DNA from: DATAVB01 sp036267955
GTDB lineage: Bacteria > Actinomycetota > Actinomycetes > Mycobacteriales > QHCD01
Assembly (NCBI GenBank): GCA_036267955.1
Contig: DATAVB010000134.1
Coordinates: 62,001-126,000, forward strand
Reading direction: 5' to 3'
Length of the DNA stretch: 64,000 nucleotides
Shown here: piece by piece, positions 43,424 through 51,848 of the stretch
How the letters are laid out: each line of letters starts with the position of its first letter
Numbering within the stretch: position 1 is the first letter of the stretch
Position numbers and translations under genes: made by a program
The notes under the pieces: generated by a model
Database searches by the model: none
The model's input: only the letters and a program-made list of their open reading frames with translations
Told to the model about the DNA's origin: nothing

Positions 43424-43448
43424 ACGTACGTCGCTTGACCGATCAGCC

Positions 43449-43485
43449 GGTCGGCCCGCCGCACTCCGAGTGCGGCGGGCCGACC
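43449..43485. terminator. Strong GC-rich hairpin after the GH2 gene
   Basis: GGTCGGCCCGCCGCACT (43449-43465) pairs perfectly with 43469-43485 across a CCG loop, giving a 17-bp stem 26 bp after the GH2 stop. There is no T-tract, as is common for actinobacterial terminators. Confidence 0.75.
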
Positions 43486-43542
43486 TGTCCGATAGCGGCA
43501 CCGACGTGCCAGCGTCCGCCGCCTCCGACATAGGCTGCGGCA

Positions 43543-44322
43543 ATGGCTTTGACCGATACCGAAACTGGCGCACTCACCCTCGAGCAGAAGAACGAGATCA
43601 TCGAGAACGGATACACGATGCTGCCGGGGCTGGTGTCGCCGGAGCTCGTCGGGGCCGCCCTGCGGGCCATCAACACCTCGCTCGGTGAGGGTTCGGACCC
43701 GGCACAGCTGGACACCCTGCGTTCGCAGAGTTGGTGCCCCGAGGTCACCGGGCAGCCGGCGATCCTCGATCTCCTGACCGCCAGCCCGGCCTGGGCGCTG
43801 GCCGAGTCCGCCATCGGCGTCGGGAAACTCGAGCCGGTCGACCGCGGCCAGATCGCGCTGCGCTTCCCCATCGCCGGCGACCCGGTCGAGGTGCATGCGC
43901 ACCTGGACGGGATGTACACCCCACACAATGGCGTCACCAAAGGCAAACTCTCGAATTTCACCGCGCTCGTCGGTGTATACCTCTCCGATGTGCCCACCGA
44001 GAATGCCGGCAACTTCACCGTCTGGCCCGGGTCGCACCAGCTCTACGCCGACTATTTTCAGAAGGAGGGTGCCGACGCGCTGTTCCGCGGGATGCCGCCG
44101 GTCGACATCGGCGCGCCGCTGCAGACCACACCCCGGGCCGGCGACGTCGTGCTCTCGCACTACCAGATCGGGCACGGCATCGCGCCGAACGTCTCGCCGC
44201 ATATCCGCTACGCGATCTACTTCCGCCTCCGCCGGGTCGGTCATTCGGCGATCATGGCCGAAGTGATGAGCGACCTGTGGCGGGAGTGGGACGGTCTGCG
44301 GGCGCTGGCCGGCCGATCGTAG
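43543..44322 (+). CDS. Phytanoyl-CoA dioxygenase (PhyH) family protein, copy 3
   Basis: This 259-residue predicted Fe(II)/2-oxoglutarate oxygenase has HxD at His120/Asp122 (VHAHLDGMY) and a distal His at about 211 (SHYQIGHGIAPN), followed by RYAIYFRL. It is separated from the GH2 gene by a strong terminator and so probably has its own promoter. It is convergent with the solitary lipoprotein SBP gene. Substrate unknown. Confidence 0.88.
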   Translation: MALTDTETGALTLEQKNEIIENGYTMLPGLVSPELVGAALRAINTSLGEGSDPAQLDTLRSQSWCPEVTGQPAILDLLTASPAWALAESAIGVGKLEPVDRGQIALRFPIAGDPVEVHAHLDGMYTPHNGVTKGKLSNFTALVGVYLSDVPTENAGNFTVWPGSHQLYADYFQKEGADALFRGMPPVDIGAPLQTTPRAGDVVLSHYQIGHGIAPNVSPHIRYAIYFRLRRVGHSAIMAEVMSDLWREWDGLRALAGRS

Positions 44323-44349
44323 CGGCCGGCTCAGCGGTGACCGGTCAGA

Positions 44350-46062
44350 TTACTTGCATTTCTCCAGCGCCTTCTCGAATTCGTGCCGTGCCTTGTCCCC
44401 GCCGTGACTCTTCCAGGTCGAGATGACCTCTTTCAGGTAGGACATCGGCTTGTTGCCGACCGCGATGCTGTTGTACGCGTCGTTCTGAATCTTCGTCAGA
44501 TTGCCGCCGTTGTTGACCCAGGTCGGTGAATACAGGCCCTGCGTGGGGTCCGGGATGGACACCGCCATCTGCTCTTCCTGCAGCTTCTGCATCGTCTGTG
44601 CCATGCCGGGCTGGTTGGCGTAGAAGTAGTTGATCTCGCCGGGAGCGCACAGGTAGTTCAGCCCGTTCGCCCAGTTCTGGTTGCCGTTGGAGTACGAGAC
44701 CGGAGCGCCGTGCACGTAGTGGAACATCTTGCCCTCGATGCCCGAGTGCATGAAGGTGAACTCTTCGCTGCCGAATGGCGCGGCCCAGTATTCCATGATG
44801 TGCAGCAACTCGACGATGCGCTTCTCGTCCTTGATCGAACTCGGGATCGCGCCGAATCCGTACGACGCACTGCCCAGTGGGATGGCCGGTTTCCCGCCGT
44901 CATGGCCGGGTGGAATCCACGGTGCGGCCTTGGCCGCCTTGTTGTTCTCGACGGCCAGCGATGCGACCGTGTTGGGTTGGTTGCCGAAGTAACCCCACCC
45001 GCCCTGCATGAAGAAGCCGGTCTTCCCGGTCTCGAACAGCTCCTCCTCCTGAGTGAGGTTGAGCGTCAGTGCGTCGGGATGGATGGCGCCTTTCTTCCAG
45101 AGCTTGTTCGCGAACTCCAGGGCGGCCTGGTATTCATCCGTCTCGATGTCCTTGACCAGCGTGCCGTCCTTGTTCTGCCGCCAGTTGTTCGGTGCGCGGA
45201 ACATCGCGCCCCACACACTCTGCCGCAGCAGGTCCACACCGAAGGTGTTCTTCTTGCCGTTCCCGTCCGGGTCCTCGGTGGAGAAGGCGACGAACATCTG
45301 CATGACTTCGTCGGCGTTCTTCGGGTTGTCGACGCCGAGTTTCTGGGCCCAGTCCTTGCGATACATACCGAGCTGCCCGTTGACCGGCTGGATGGGATAC
45401 GGCACCCCGAAGATCTTGCCCTGGAATGCGCTTCCCTTCCAGGTGACGGCTGGGATCCGTTGCAGGTTGGGAAACTTCTTCAGATCATTACCGGTGAGGT
45501 AGGAGCTCAGATCATGGAACGCTCCCTCGGAGAGGAACTTCTGGAAACCGGCCCCGCCATACCGCCCGTCCGGATTGAAGTTGATATAGGTGATGTCGGG
45601 GAAACTGTTGCCGGCCGCGAGCGTCAGCAGTTTGGTCGGATAGTCCGGGGACGCCGCCAGCGTCGGCTGGATGGTGACGCCAAGCCGTTTATTCAGCTGC
45701 TGCCACCAGGGATTGTTCTTGAGCGCGATCGGCGGGGAGGAGAAGAGGATCTGGAACGTACTGACCGTGCCGCCCTTGCCGGGCGGCTCCGGCACCGTCA
45801 CGTACGGCTTGGGGTACGCGGTCCAGGCGATCGGGACGCCCGGCGTTTTGGAGGCGACCTCTTCCGGTTGCAGCTTTCCGGTCTGCACCGGGAACTTCAG
45901 GTCGGAAATGCACGACACCTTTGCGCTGTTCGCGCCCTTCTTGTTACACGCCGCCAGAAGGCCGAGCCCGGCCGTACCCACCGCGGCCCGGAGCACCGCC
46001 CGCCGCCCGACCGGCCCGCCCGCGCCGGCCACCTCGCTGTCCCGTCCCTGCACCGAGTCCAT
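44350..46062 (-). CDS. Solitary extracellular solute-binding lipoprotein (LipO-like)
   Basis: This 570-residue protein has a Tat-like signal (GRRAVLRAAVGTAGLGLLAA) with lipobox Cys39. Its size fits the large sugar SBP subclass (LipO/LplA type, over 500 residues), with TFQILFSSPPIALKNNPWWQ and PDITYINFNPDGRYGGAG. ATG 46062 has GAGGAGG ten bases upstream. No permease or ATPase genes flank it, so its channel lies elsewhere, or it acts only as a sensor. It follows a PhyH gene (copy 4) on the same strand after 178 bp. Confidence 0.9.
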   Translation of the reverse strand: MDSVQGRDSEVAGAGGPVGRRAVLRAAVGTAGLGLLAACNKKGANSAKVSCISDLKFPVQTGKLQPEEVASKTPGVPIAWTAYPKPYVTVPEPPGKGGTVSTFQILFSSPPIALKNNPWWQQLNKRLGVTIQPTLAASPDYPTKLLTLAAGNSFPDITYINFNPDGRYGGAGFQKFLSEGAFHDLSSYLTGNDLKKFPNLQRIPAVTWKGSAFQGKIFGVPYPIQPVNGQLGMYRKDWAQKLGVDNPKNADEVMQMFVAFSTEDPDGNGKKNTFGVDLLRQSVWGAMFRAPNNWRQNKDGTLVKDIETDEYQAALEFANKLWKKGAIHPDALTLNLTQEEELFETGKTGFFMQGGWGYFGNQPNTVASLAVENNKAAKAAPWIPPGHDGGKPAIPLGSASYGFGAIPSSIKDEKRIVELLHIMEYWAAPFGSEEFTFMHSGIEGKMFHYVHGAPVSYSNGNQNWANGLNYLCAPGEINYFYANQPGMAQTMQKLQEEQMAVSIPDPTQGLYSPTWVNNGGNLTKIQNDAYNSIAVGNKPMSYLKEVISTWKSHGGDKARHEFEKALEKCK

Positions 46063-46240
46063 CTGACAGACCTCCTCGATCGTTCGAACGCGGGGCTGGG
46101 ATGACGCTTTCCCGTATCCCTCCAGGACCCTGCCTGAACGTTCTGCGTAAGGTACCTCCGGAGAAACAGATAGACCAGCATTATCGCCCGCGGATATCAC
46201 GAATCCGCACGTGCCGCGGTAAGTGTTTCGCGGGCCGCGC

Positions 46241-47116
46241 TCAAGCCCAACTGTCGACGCCGAGCAGCTTACGGCCGAGACCGGTCAATTCCGCGGGTGT
46301 CCCGCGCTGCTCCTCGATACCTCGGGCATCTCCGGGAAATGCGCGGCCAGACGGGTGGGTGTTTTCCCGCCACGCCGAGATCCGCCGCTGGCGCAACTCC
46401 TCGTCCTGCTCCCGCGCGGGATTCATGCTGAGATATTGACACAGTCGCGGTTTCGTGGAGACGTTGTGCCCGTTGCCGTGCAGGAGCAGCGACGTCCAGA
46501 TGAGCAGGTCACCGGCCGCCAGCCGCGGTTTGACGACCGGATAGGCCGAGTAATCGGGGTTTCGCGACTCGAGTTGTTCCCGCGACTGTGTCGGCAGGTA
46601 TTCGTCGCGCTGCTGGTACGCCCCGGGAACGCATTGGAATCCACCCATGTCGGGCTCGGTGTCGGTCAGTGCCAGCACGCCCTGCACGTGAAAAGGAATG
46701 TCGGGATACCGGGTGATATCGGTGTCCCAGTGGATCATCCCTTTGTGGTCGTAGTCAGGATGCCGCGGATCGACCGGCGGCTTGAGACCGACCCGGTCAA
46801 TCGACACCCAGAGCTCGCCGGTCCCGTGAATTGCCCGGAAGACGTCATACACCCGTTCGTCCTGGCGGTTATTCCACATCGACTGGTACTGGTACATCTC
46901 GACCATGCCGACCGGGCGGACCACGTCGGGTCGATACCACGAGTCCGGGTCATCCGGGCTCGCGCCGGTGTGTCGCCAGATGTCGTCGACGGTCGCCTGC
47001 AGCTGCTCGGCGGGAAGCACACCAGGTACGACGACATATCCGTACGTCGTGATGTGATCGCGCCACTGGGCCGGATTCTGGACCGTGGCCGATGCCACGC
47101 CCGCGGCGTTATCCAT
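46241..47116 (-). CDS. Phytanoyl-CoA dioxygenase (PhyH) family protein, copy 4
   Basis: This 291-residue predicted Fe(II)/2-oxoglutarate oxygenase has HxD in MIHWDTD (His129, Asp131) and the distal His in LLLHGNGHN (about 213). It belongs to a subfamily different from copies 2 and 5, with the conserved GVLALTDTEPDMGGFQCVPG loop. A perfect 18-bp palindrome lies 109 bp upstream. With the solitary SBP downstream it could form an uptake-and-oxidation pair; this is inference. Confidence 0.88.
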   Translation of the reverse strand: MDNAAGVASATVQNPAQWRDHITTYGYVVVPGVLPAEQLQATVDDIWRHTGASPDDPDSWYRPDVVRPVGMVEMYQYQSMWNNRQDERVYDVFRAIHGTGELWVSIDRVGLKPPVDPRHPDYDHKGMIHWDTDITRYPDIPFHVQGVLALTDTEPDMGGFQCVPGAYQQRDEYLPTQSREQLESRNPDYSAYPVVKPRLAAGDLLIWTSLLLHGNGHNVSTKPRLCQYLSMNPAREQDEELRQRRISAWRENTHPSGRAFPGDARGIEEQRGTPAELTGLGRKLLGVDSWA

Positions 47117-47224
47117 TCTTAATGCTCCCTCTCCGGCGATCCGGTCGACCTGTGATGCACCAGGGTCCGGCCGCGGATGGCGCTTCGGATTCGGAATCCT
47201 GATCCAGGCGAAGAATCACGGCGA

Positions 47225-47242
47225 CACATATTCCAATATGTG
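47225..47242. promoter_or_regulatory. Perfect 18-bp palindrome upstream of PhyH copy 4
   Basis: CACATATT-CC-AATATGTG is perfectly symmetric and AT-rich in a GC-rich background. It lies about 110 bp upstream of the PhyH copy 4 start, a plausible LacI/GntR-type operator. No regulator gene is adjacent. Confidence 0.5.
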
Positions 47243-47398
47243 GAATGGGCGGTCTCTATTGTCGAGAACTCTAACCGAAGGGTGCCCGACCGGCAACCAT
47301 CCCACACGGCCCACTGAATGCCCTGACAGCAGGCGTCATAGGGTCCTGGCATGATCACCGAATCGCCCTGGCCGTGAGCTACGGTAATCGTCACCGGC

Positions 47399-47692
47399 CG
47401 GCTGGTGCTGGAGCCGGCGCGTCGGGCACGCCGAAGAGATGGCGGCGTTGCTGGATGATCAGCGGCTGCACGACTACATCGGCGGCCATCCCGCGACGCT
47501 CGAGCAACTGCGAGCATGACCGAATGGCTGCGCCAGATCGGAGTCACCGCGATCTCGGCCTACATTCACCCCGATCATCTCGCCTCCCAGCGGATCGCCG
47601 CCGGAATCGGCCTCGCCCCGACCGCCGATCTCCTGGACGGCGAGGTCCGTTGGACCGACGGGCCGGGCCGAATTGTCGGTGCCCTCCGATAG
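47399..47692 (+). pseudogene. Split and internally deleted GNAT acetyltransferase
   Basis: The N-terminal part reads RLVLEP in one frame and then VGHAEEMAALLDDQRLHDYI in the next, with a shift near 47420. It stops at TGA 47517-47519. A third frame begins ATGACCGAATGG at 47516 and gives the C-terminal half of a GNAT (WLRQIGVTAISAYIHPDHLA, SQRIAAGIGLAPT), ending at 47692. About 60-70 residues with the acetyl-CoA loop are missing. The 58-codon ORF 47516-47692 may still be translated but cannot be a functional acetyltransferase. It is followed by the oxidase-like gene 10 bp later. Confidence 0.65.
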
Positions 47693-47701
47693 GGACAGAC
47701 C

Positions 47702-48232
47702 ATGAAGTGGTCCCAACTGGCAATCGAGCAACCAGCCCTCGGCGCCGTCGCTACCGAGCGGCTGATCAAACCCGGCGTGCTGCTCGTCGGTACGACCCGG
47801 CAGGACGGATCGCCCCGGATCAGCGGAGTCGAGCCACTGGTCATGGACGGCGATTTGTGGCTGTCCATGATGCAGCTGTCCACCAAGGCGCGCGATCTGC
47901 GGCGAGATCCGCGGATCCTGTTGCACAGCATCATCACCGGACCGGAGCCCGCGGCTGAGCTCAAGGTGCGCGGCACCGTACGGGTCGAGACCGATTCGGC
48001 CGTGGCGGAGCGGTACGCGGCGGCGGTCGCCACCGAGATCGGCTGGCAGCCGGTCGTCGGGCAGTTCGCCCTGTTCGCGATCGACATCGAGGACATCACG
48101 TACGTCGGCTACGACCCCGAGACCCACGGCCAACATGTCGCGCGCTGGCCCGCCGGCACCGAATACCTCCGACCGGCCACCACGCCCACCAGTCTGGGCG
48201 CGCCGCAACCGGTCCGGCGCCTGCTCCGCTGA
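47702..48232 (+). CDS. Pyridoxamine-5'-phosphate-oxidase-like FMN/F420-binding protein
   Basis: This 176-residue split-barrel protein has the family pattern VLLVGTTRQDGSPRISGVEP (residues about 26-45), then DGDLWLSMMQLSTKARDLRR, the typical cofactor-binding region. Members bind FMN, F420 or haem; in actinobacteria many are F420-dependent reductases. No further specificity can be read. Start ATG 47702 lies 10 bp after the broken GNAT gene. Confidence 0.85.
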   Translation: MKWSQLAIEQPALGAVATERLIKPGVLLVGTTRQDGSPRISGVEPLVMDGDLWLSMMQLSTKARDLRRDPRILLHSIITGPEPAAELKVRGTVRVETDSAVAERYAAAVATEIGWQPVVGQFALFAIDIEDITYVGYDPETHGQHVARWPAGTEYLRPATTPTSLGAPQPVRRLLR

Positions 48233-48287
48233 CTGTGACAAGAGATCAGGATGGAAGGGATCAGGCCGCGGGCGCGTTGGCCGCGTC

Positions 48288-48932
48288 ATGCGAGTTGAGA
48301 TCTGGTCCGACGTGGTGTGTCCCTGGTGCTATCTGGGCAAGCGGCGCTTTGAGCGGGCGCTGGAGTCCTTCGAGCACTCCGATGCGGTCGAGGTGGTGTA
48401 CCGCTCATTCGAGCTGGATCCGTCCGCGCCGGCCGGTGCGGGCACGCCGACCGTCGAGTTGCTGTCCAGCAAGTACGGCATGACGGTCGAGCAGGCCGAG
48501 CAGGCCCAGCGGGAGATGGCAGAACGGGCCGAGCAGGACGGCCTGACCTTCGAGCTGGCCGAGCTGCGCAGCGGCAACACCCGCGACGCGCACCGGTTGA
48601 CGCATCTGGCCAAGGCACACGGTCGGCAGGCCGACCTGACCGAGCGGCTGCACCGGGCGTACTTCACCGAGCAGAAGTCGGTCTTCGACGCGGCGTCGCT
48701 GACCGATTTGGCGGTCGAAGTCGGGCTCGGCCGGGCCGAGGTCGAGCAGGTACTCGCTGGCGACGACTACGGCGACGCGGTGGCCGAGGACGAGGCGACC
48801 GCCAGTTCGTTGGGCGCCACCGCCGTTCCGTTCTTCGTCATCGACCGGCGGTACGGCATCTCCGGCGCGCAATCGGCGGAGCTCATCGCCGAGGCGTTGG
48901 ACCAGGCCTGGGTCGAGGCCACCGCTTCCTGA
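48288..48932 (+). CDS. DsbA-family oxidoreductase (FrnE-like, cytoplasmic)
   Basis: This 214-residue thioredoxin-fold protein has the redox motif CPWC (Cys11, Cys14) in SDVVCPWCYLG, a helical insertion with MTVEQAEQAQREMAERAEQD, and the cis-Pro region ATAVPFFVIDRRYGISGAQS near residues 176-195. It lacks a signal peptide and so is cytoplasmic, like FrnE and 2-hydroxychromene-2-carboxylate isomerase relatives. ATG 48288 directly starts the fold. Confidence 0.9.
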   Translation: MRVEIWSDVVCPWCYLGKRRFERALESFEHSDAVEVVYRSFELDPSAPAGAGTPTVELLSSKYGMTVEQAEQAQREMAERAEQDGLTFELAELRSGNTRDAHRLTHLAKAHGRQADLTERLHRAYFTEQKSVFDAASLTDLAVEVGLGRAEVEQVLAGDDYGDAVAEDEATASSLGATAVPFFVIDRRYGISGAQSAELIAEALDQAWVEATAS

Positions 48933-48966
48933 CGTTCGCCTGGCCATCGGGCACCTCGGTCAGATC

Positions 48967-49010
48967 TACCTGTCGAACGGTCAGTGTTTTACCTGTCGCC
49001 CGGCAAGTAA
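48967..49010. promoter_or_regulatory. Probable TetR operators upstream of the efflux operon
   Basis: TACCTGTCGAACGGTCAGT (48967-48985) and, starting 22 bp later, TTACCTGTCGCCCGGCAAG (48989-49007), followed by TAA, are similar half-symmetric sites. They lie 40-80 bp upstream of the TetR start, consistent with autoregulation. Confidence 0.55.
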
Positions 49011-49049
49011 GCGGCGTAGCGTGTGAGCGGGCAACGCCGGAGGAGCCGG

Positions 49050-49688
49050 GTGAATACACGGGTGGTGGACGACGACAGAGCCGTACCCGCTGCCGCCGGG
49101 CCGGCGCCGACCCGGGCGCGGGTGGTCGACGTGGCCCTCGAATTGTTCGCCGAGAAGGGCTTCGCCGGTACCTCGACCCGCGAGGTGTCCGAGCGGCTCG
49201 GATTCAGCAAGGCCGCGCTGTATTACCACTTCCGTACGAAGGACGAGCTGCTCACCGCACTCGTCAAGCCCGCCCTGGACGGGCTGGCCGCTCTCATCGA
49301 CCGGGTCGAGCCGACGCCGAGTCGCCCGGCGCGGCGGGCCCTGCTGGCCGGGTACGTGGACCTGGTGGCCGCCAACCAACGGCTGATGCAGGTGATGTCC
49401 CAGGATCCATCGGTTGCCCGGCGGCCCGCATTCGCGCCTGCGGCTGCCCTGTTTGAACGCTGGACCGTGCTGCTTGCCGGACAGAACGTGCCCGGGGTCG
49501 CGGAACGCGCCCGGGTTCGCGCCGCCCTGGGCGGCATCCACGCAGCACTTCTCAAGGCCGAGCCCACCGACCGCCTCAACGTGCTCCGCGACGCGGCCTT
49601 GGCCGCGGCCTGCGGAGCGCTGGGCGTCCCGGACCGCGTCAGCAAGCCCCGCGAAAAAAAGCGGCAGAAAGGCCCGCCCGATGACTGA
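49050..49688 (+). CDS. TetR-family repressor of the adjacent efflux pump
   Basis: This protein of about 212 residues has an HTH (RARVVDVALELFAEKGFAGT, then VSERLGFSKAALYYHFRTKD) and a helical ligand domain ending in a basic tail. GTG 49050 is preceded by GGAGGAG; the frame is also open from GTG 49023. It overlaps the start of the MFS pump gene by 8 nt, so repressor and pump are cotranslated. It probably represses its own operon until a toxic compound binds. Confidence 0.9.
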   Translation: MNTRVVDDDRAVPAAAGPAPTRARVVDVALELFAEKGFAGTSTREVSERLGFSKAALYYHFRTKDELLTALVKPALDGLAALIDRVEPTPSRPARRALLAGYVDLVAANQRLMQVMSQDPSVARRPAFAPAAALFERWTVLLAGQNVPGVAERARVRAALGGIHAALLKAEPTDRLNVLRDAALAAACGALGVPDRVSKPREKKRQKGPPDD

Positions 49689-51222
49689 TACTGCCGTCGC
49701 CCCATCTCCGGCCGTCCCGTCGCTGAGCCAGCGCCAGGTGCTGATCATCGTCGGTGCCCTGCTCTTGGGGATGCTGCTGGCCGCGCTCGATCAGACGGTG
49801 GTTTCCACCGCGTTGCCGACCATCGTCGGCGATCTGGGGGGCGCGTCGCACCTGTCCTGGGTGGTGACCGCGTACCTGCTGGCCTCGACGGTGTCCACCC
49901 CGCTGTGGGGCAAGCTCGGTGACCTCTACGGGCGCAAGATCTTCTTCCAGGCCGCGATCGTGCTGTTCCTGGTGGGCTCGGTGCTCGCCGGGCTCAGCCA
50001 GTCGATGATCGAACTTATTGCCTTCCGCGCGATCCAGGGCCTCGGCGGAGGCGGCCTGATCGTCGGCGCCCAGTCGATCATCGGCGACGTGGTGTCGCCC
50101 CGCGACCGCGGCAAATACCAGGGTCTGTTCGGCGCGGTCTTCGCGGTGACGACGGTTGTCGGCCCGCTGATCGGCGGCCTGCTGACCCAGAATGCCAGCT
50201 GGCGCTGGATTTTCTACCTCAACCTGCCACTGGGCGCCATTGCGCTGGTGGTGACCGCTCTGGTCCTGCCCGGTCAACTGCAGCGCATCCACCGGGTGAT
50301 CGACTATCTCGGCACCGCCCTGCTGGCTCTGGCCGCCACCAGTCTTGTGCTGTTCACCAGCCTGGGCGGCACCACCTACGCGTGGGGATCGGCTCCGATC
50401 CTCATCCTGATCGTGGCGGGTGCCGTGCTGATCGTCGCGTGGGCCCTCGTCGAGCGGCGGGCGGTGGAACCCGTGCTGCCGTTGTCGTTGTTCAAGGGCA
50501 AGGTGTTCTCCGCGGCCAGCGCCATCGGCTTCGTCGTCGGCTTCGGAATGTTCGGCGCCATTACCTATCTCCCGCTGTTCTTCCAGGTCGTGCAGGGGGT
50601 CAGCCCGACCGCGTCCGGACTGCGGTTGTTGCCGCTCATGGCCGGGCTGCTGGTGACGTCCATCGGCTCCGGCCTCCTGATCAGCCGGTGGGGCCGGTAC
50701 AAGGTGTTTCCGGTGGTCGGCTCGGCGGTCATGACCATCGGCCTGTATCTGATGTCGCTGGTCGGCCCGCATACGTCGCTGGTCGTGGTGGATCTCTACC
50801 TGGTCATCTTCGGCGCCGGACTCGGCGGGGTGATGCAGGTCCTGGTCATCGCCGTGCAGAGCTCGGTCAAACAGAAGGACCTCGGTACGGCGACCGCCGG
50901 GGCCACCTTCTTCCGGTCAATCGGCGGATCGTTCGGCACCGCTGTGTTCGGCGCGATCTTCGCCAACCTCCTCACCGGGCGGTTGCAGACACACCTGAAG
51001 GGTCTGACCCTCCCCAAGAATCTGGATGCCAGCATCAACCCGCAACAGCTGGGCCAGCTGCCGTCCGCCATCCACAACGGGGTGGTCGCGGCCTACGCCT
51101 CAACCATCTCCAGCGTGTTTCTCATTGCCGTACCGATCGCGGCCGTGTCATTCGGCCTGACCTTCCTGCTGCCTGAGATCAAACTCCGCCGGACCGTCGG
51201 CGACGCCCCCGCGGACTCCTGA
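49681..51222 (+). CDS. DHA2-family (EmrB/QacA) multidrug efflux transporter
   Basis: This 513-residue MFS protein has about 14 membrane segments. It carries the DHA2 signatures LAALDQTVVSTALPTIVGDL (motif D1), GKLGDLYGRKIFF (motif A) and VVGPLIGGLLTQNASWRWIF (motif C). It should export drugs or endogenous metabolites using the proton gradient. It overlaps the tetR gene by 8 nt, a classic self-regulated efflux operon. Confidence 0.94.
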   Translation: MTDTAVAPSPAVPSLSQRQVLIIVGALLLGMLLAALDQTVVSTALPTIVGDLGGASHLSWVVTAYLLASTVSTPLWGKLGDLYGRKIFFQAAIVLFLVGSVLAGLSQSMIELIAFRAIQGLGGGGLIVGAQSIIGDVVSPRDRGKYQGLFGAVFAVTTVVGPLIGGLLTQNASWRWIFYLNLPLGAIALVVTALVLPGQLQRIHRVIDYLGTALLALAATSLVLFTSLGGTTYAWGSAPILILIVAGAVLIVAWALVERRAVEPVLPLSLFKGKVFSAASAIGFVVGFGMFGAITYLPLFFQVVQGVSPTASGLRLLPLMAGLLVTSIGSGLLISRWGRYKVFPVVGSAVMTIGLYLMSLVGPHTSLVVVDLYLVIFGAGLGGVMQVLVIAVQSSVKQKDLGTATAGATFFRSIGGSFGTAVFGAIFANLLTGRLQTHLKGLTLPKNLDASINPQQLGQLPSAIHNGVVAAYASTISSVFLIAVPIAAVSFGLTFLLPEIKLRRTVGDAPADS

Positions 51223-51253
51223 GTCTCACCGCGGCATCCTCACCGCGGCATCC

Positions 51254-51817
51254 TCACCGCAGCTCGGTGGGCGCCGGCTCTGCCGGGCCGAGGTGCCGCT
51301 GGAACCAGGCGACGTCGTGCCAGGCGTCGTTCTTCCAACCGACTCGTCGGTAGGTGCCGGCCAGCTCGTATCCCAGCGCGCGGTGCAGGCCGGCGCTGGC
51401 CTCGTTGGGCAGCGACATGCCGGCCAGCACCGTGCGGTAACCGCGCTCGGCGAGCCGGGTCAGCAGCGCCTCGTACAGTGCCCGACCAACACCGGCTCCC
51501 TGGTGCTCGCGGTCCAGATAGATGCTGGTCTCGCACGACCAGCGGTACGCAGCCCGCGATGCGAACGGATGGCCGTACGCATAGCCGATCACCTCACCGG
51601 CCCGCTCGGCCACCAGCCAGGCGTGGGTCCGCAGGACCGCGGCCATGCGCTCCGACATCAGCGCCGCCGACGGCGGCTCGGTCTCGAACGAGATGACGGT
51701 CTCCACGACATACGGCGCGTAGATGGCGGCGCACGCGGCCGCATCCCGCGCGGTGGCGTCGCGGATCTCCAGGTTCGTCGCATTCGGGGTCGTCGTATTC
51801 AGGGATGTCGTATCCAT
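51254..51817 (-). CDS. GNAT acetyltransferase, phosphinothricin/methionine-sulfoximine N-acetyltransferase-like
   Basis: This 187-residue GNAT begins the domain with IRDATARDAAACAAIYAPYV, has the acetyl-CoA loop QGAGVGRALYEALL (about 116-129) and ends with a YRRVGWKNDAWHDVAWFQR motif. These are the hallmarks of the PAT/MddA/YncA family that acetylates glutamine analogues or L-amino acids. ATG 51817 is the likely start, with 51826 as alternative. It is divergent from an XRE-cupin regulator with a palindrome between, suggesting that it is the regulated gene. Confidence 0.9.
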   Translation of the reverse strand: MDTTSLNTTTPNATNLEIRDATARDAAACAAIYAPYVVETVISFETEPPSAALMSERMAAVLRTHAWLVAERAGEVIGYAYGHPFASRAAYRWSCETSIYLDREHQGAGVGRALYEALLTRLAERGYRTVLAGMSLPNEASAGLHRALGYELAGTYRRVGWKNDAWHDVAWFQRHLGPAEPAPTELR

Positions 51818-51823
51818 GGCTCG

Positions 51824-51848
51824 CATAGTAGCCACAATAGATACTATG
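51824..51848. promoter_or_regulatory. Inverted repeat between the PAT-like and XRE-cupin genes
   Basis: CATAGTA (51824-51830) and TACTATG (51842-51848) form an inverted repeat with an 11-bp spacer, spanning almost the whole 28-bp gap between the divergent start codons. Binding there would repress both genes. Confidence 0.6.

Noticed and set aside
41066..43573. 835-codon open frame antisense to the GH2 gene
   Set aside because: The frame mirrors codon-position GC bias of a clearly real glycosidase; no conserved motifs.
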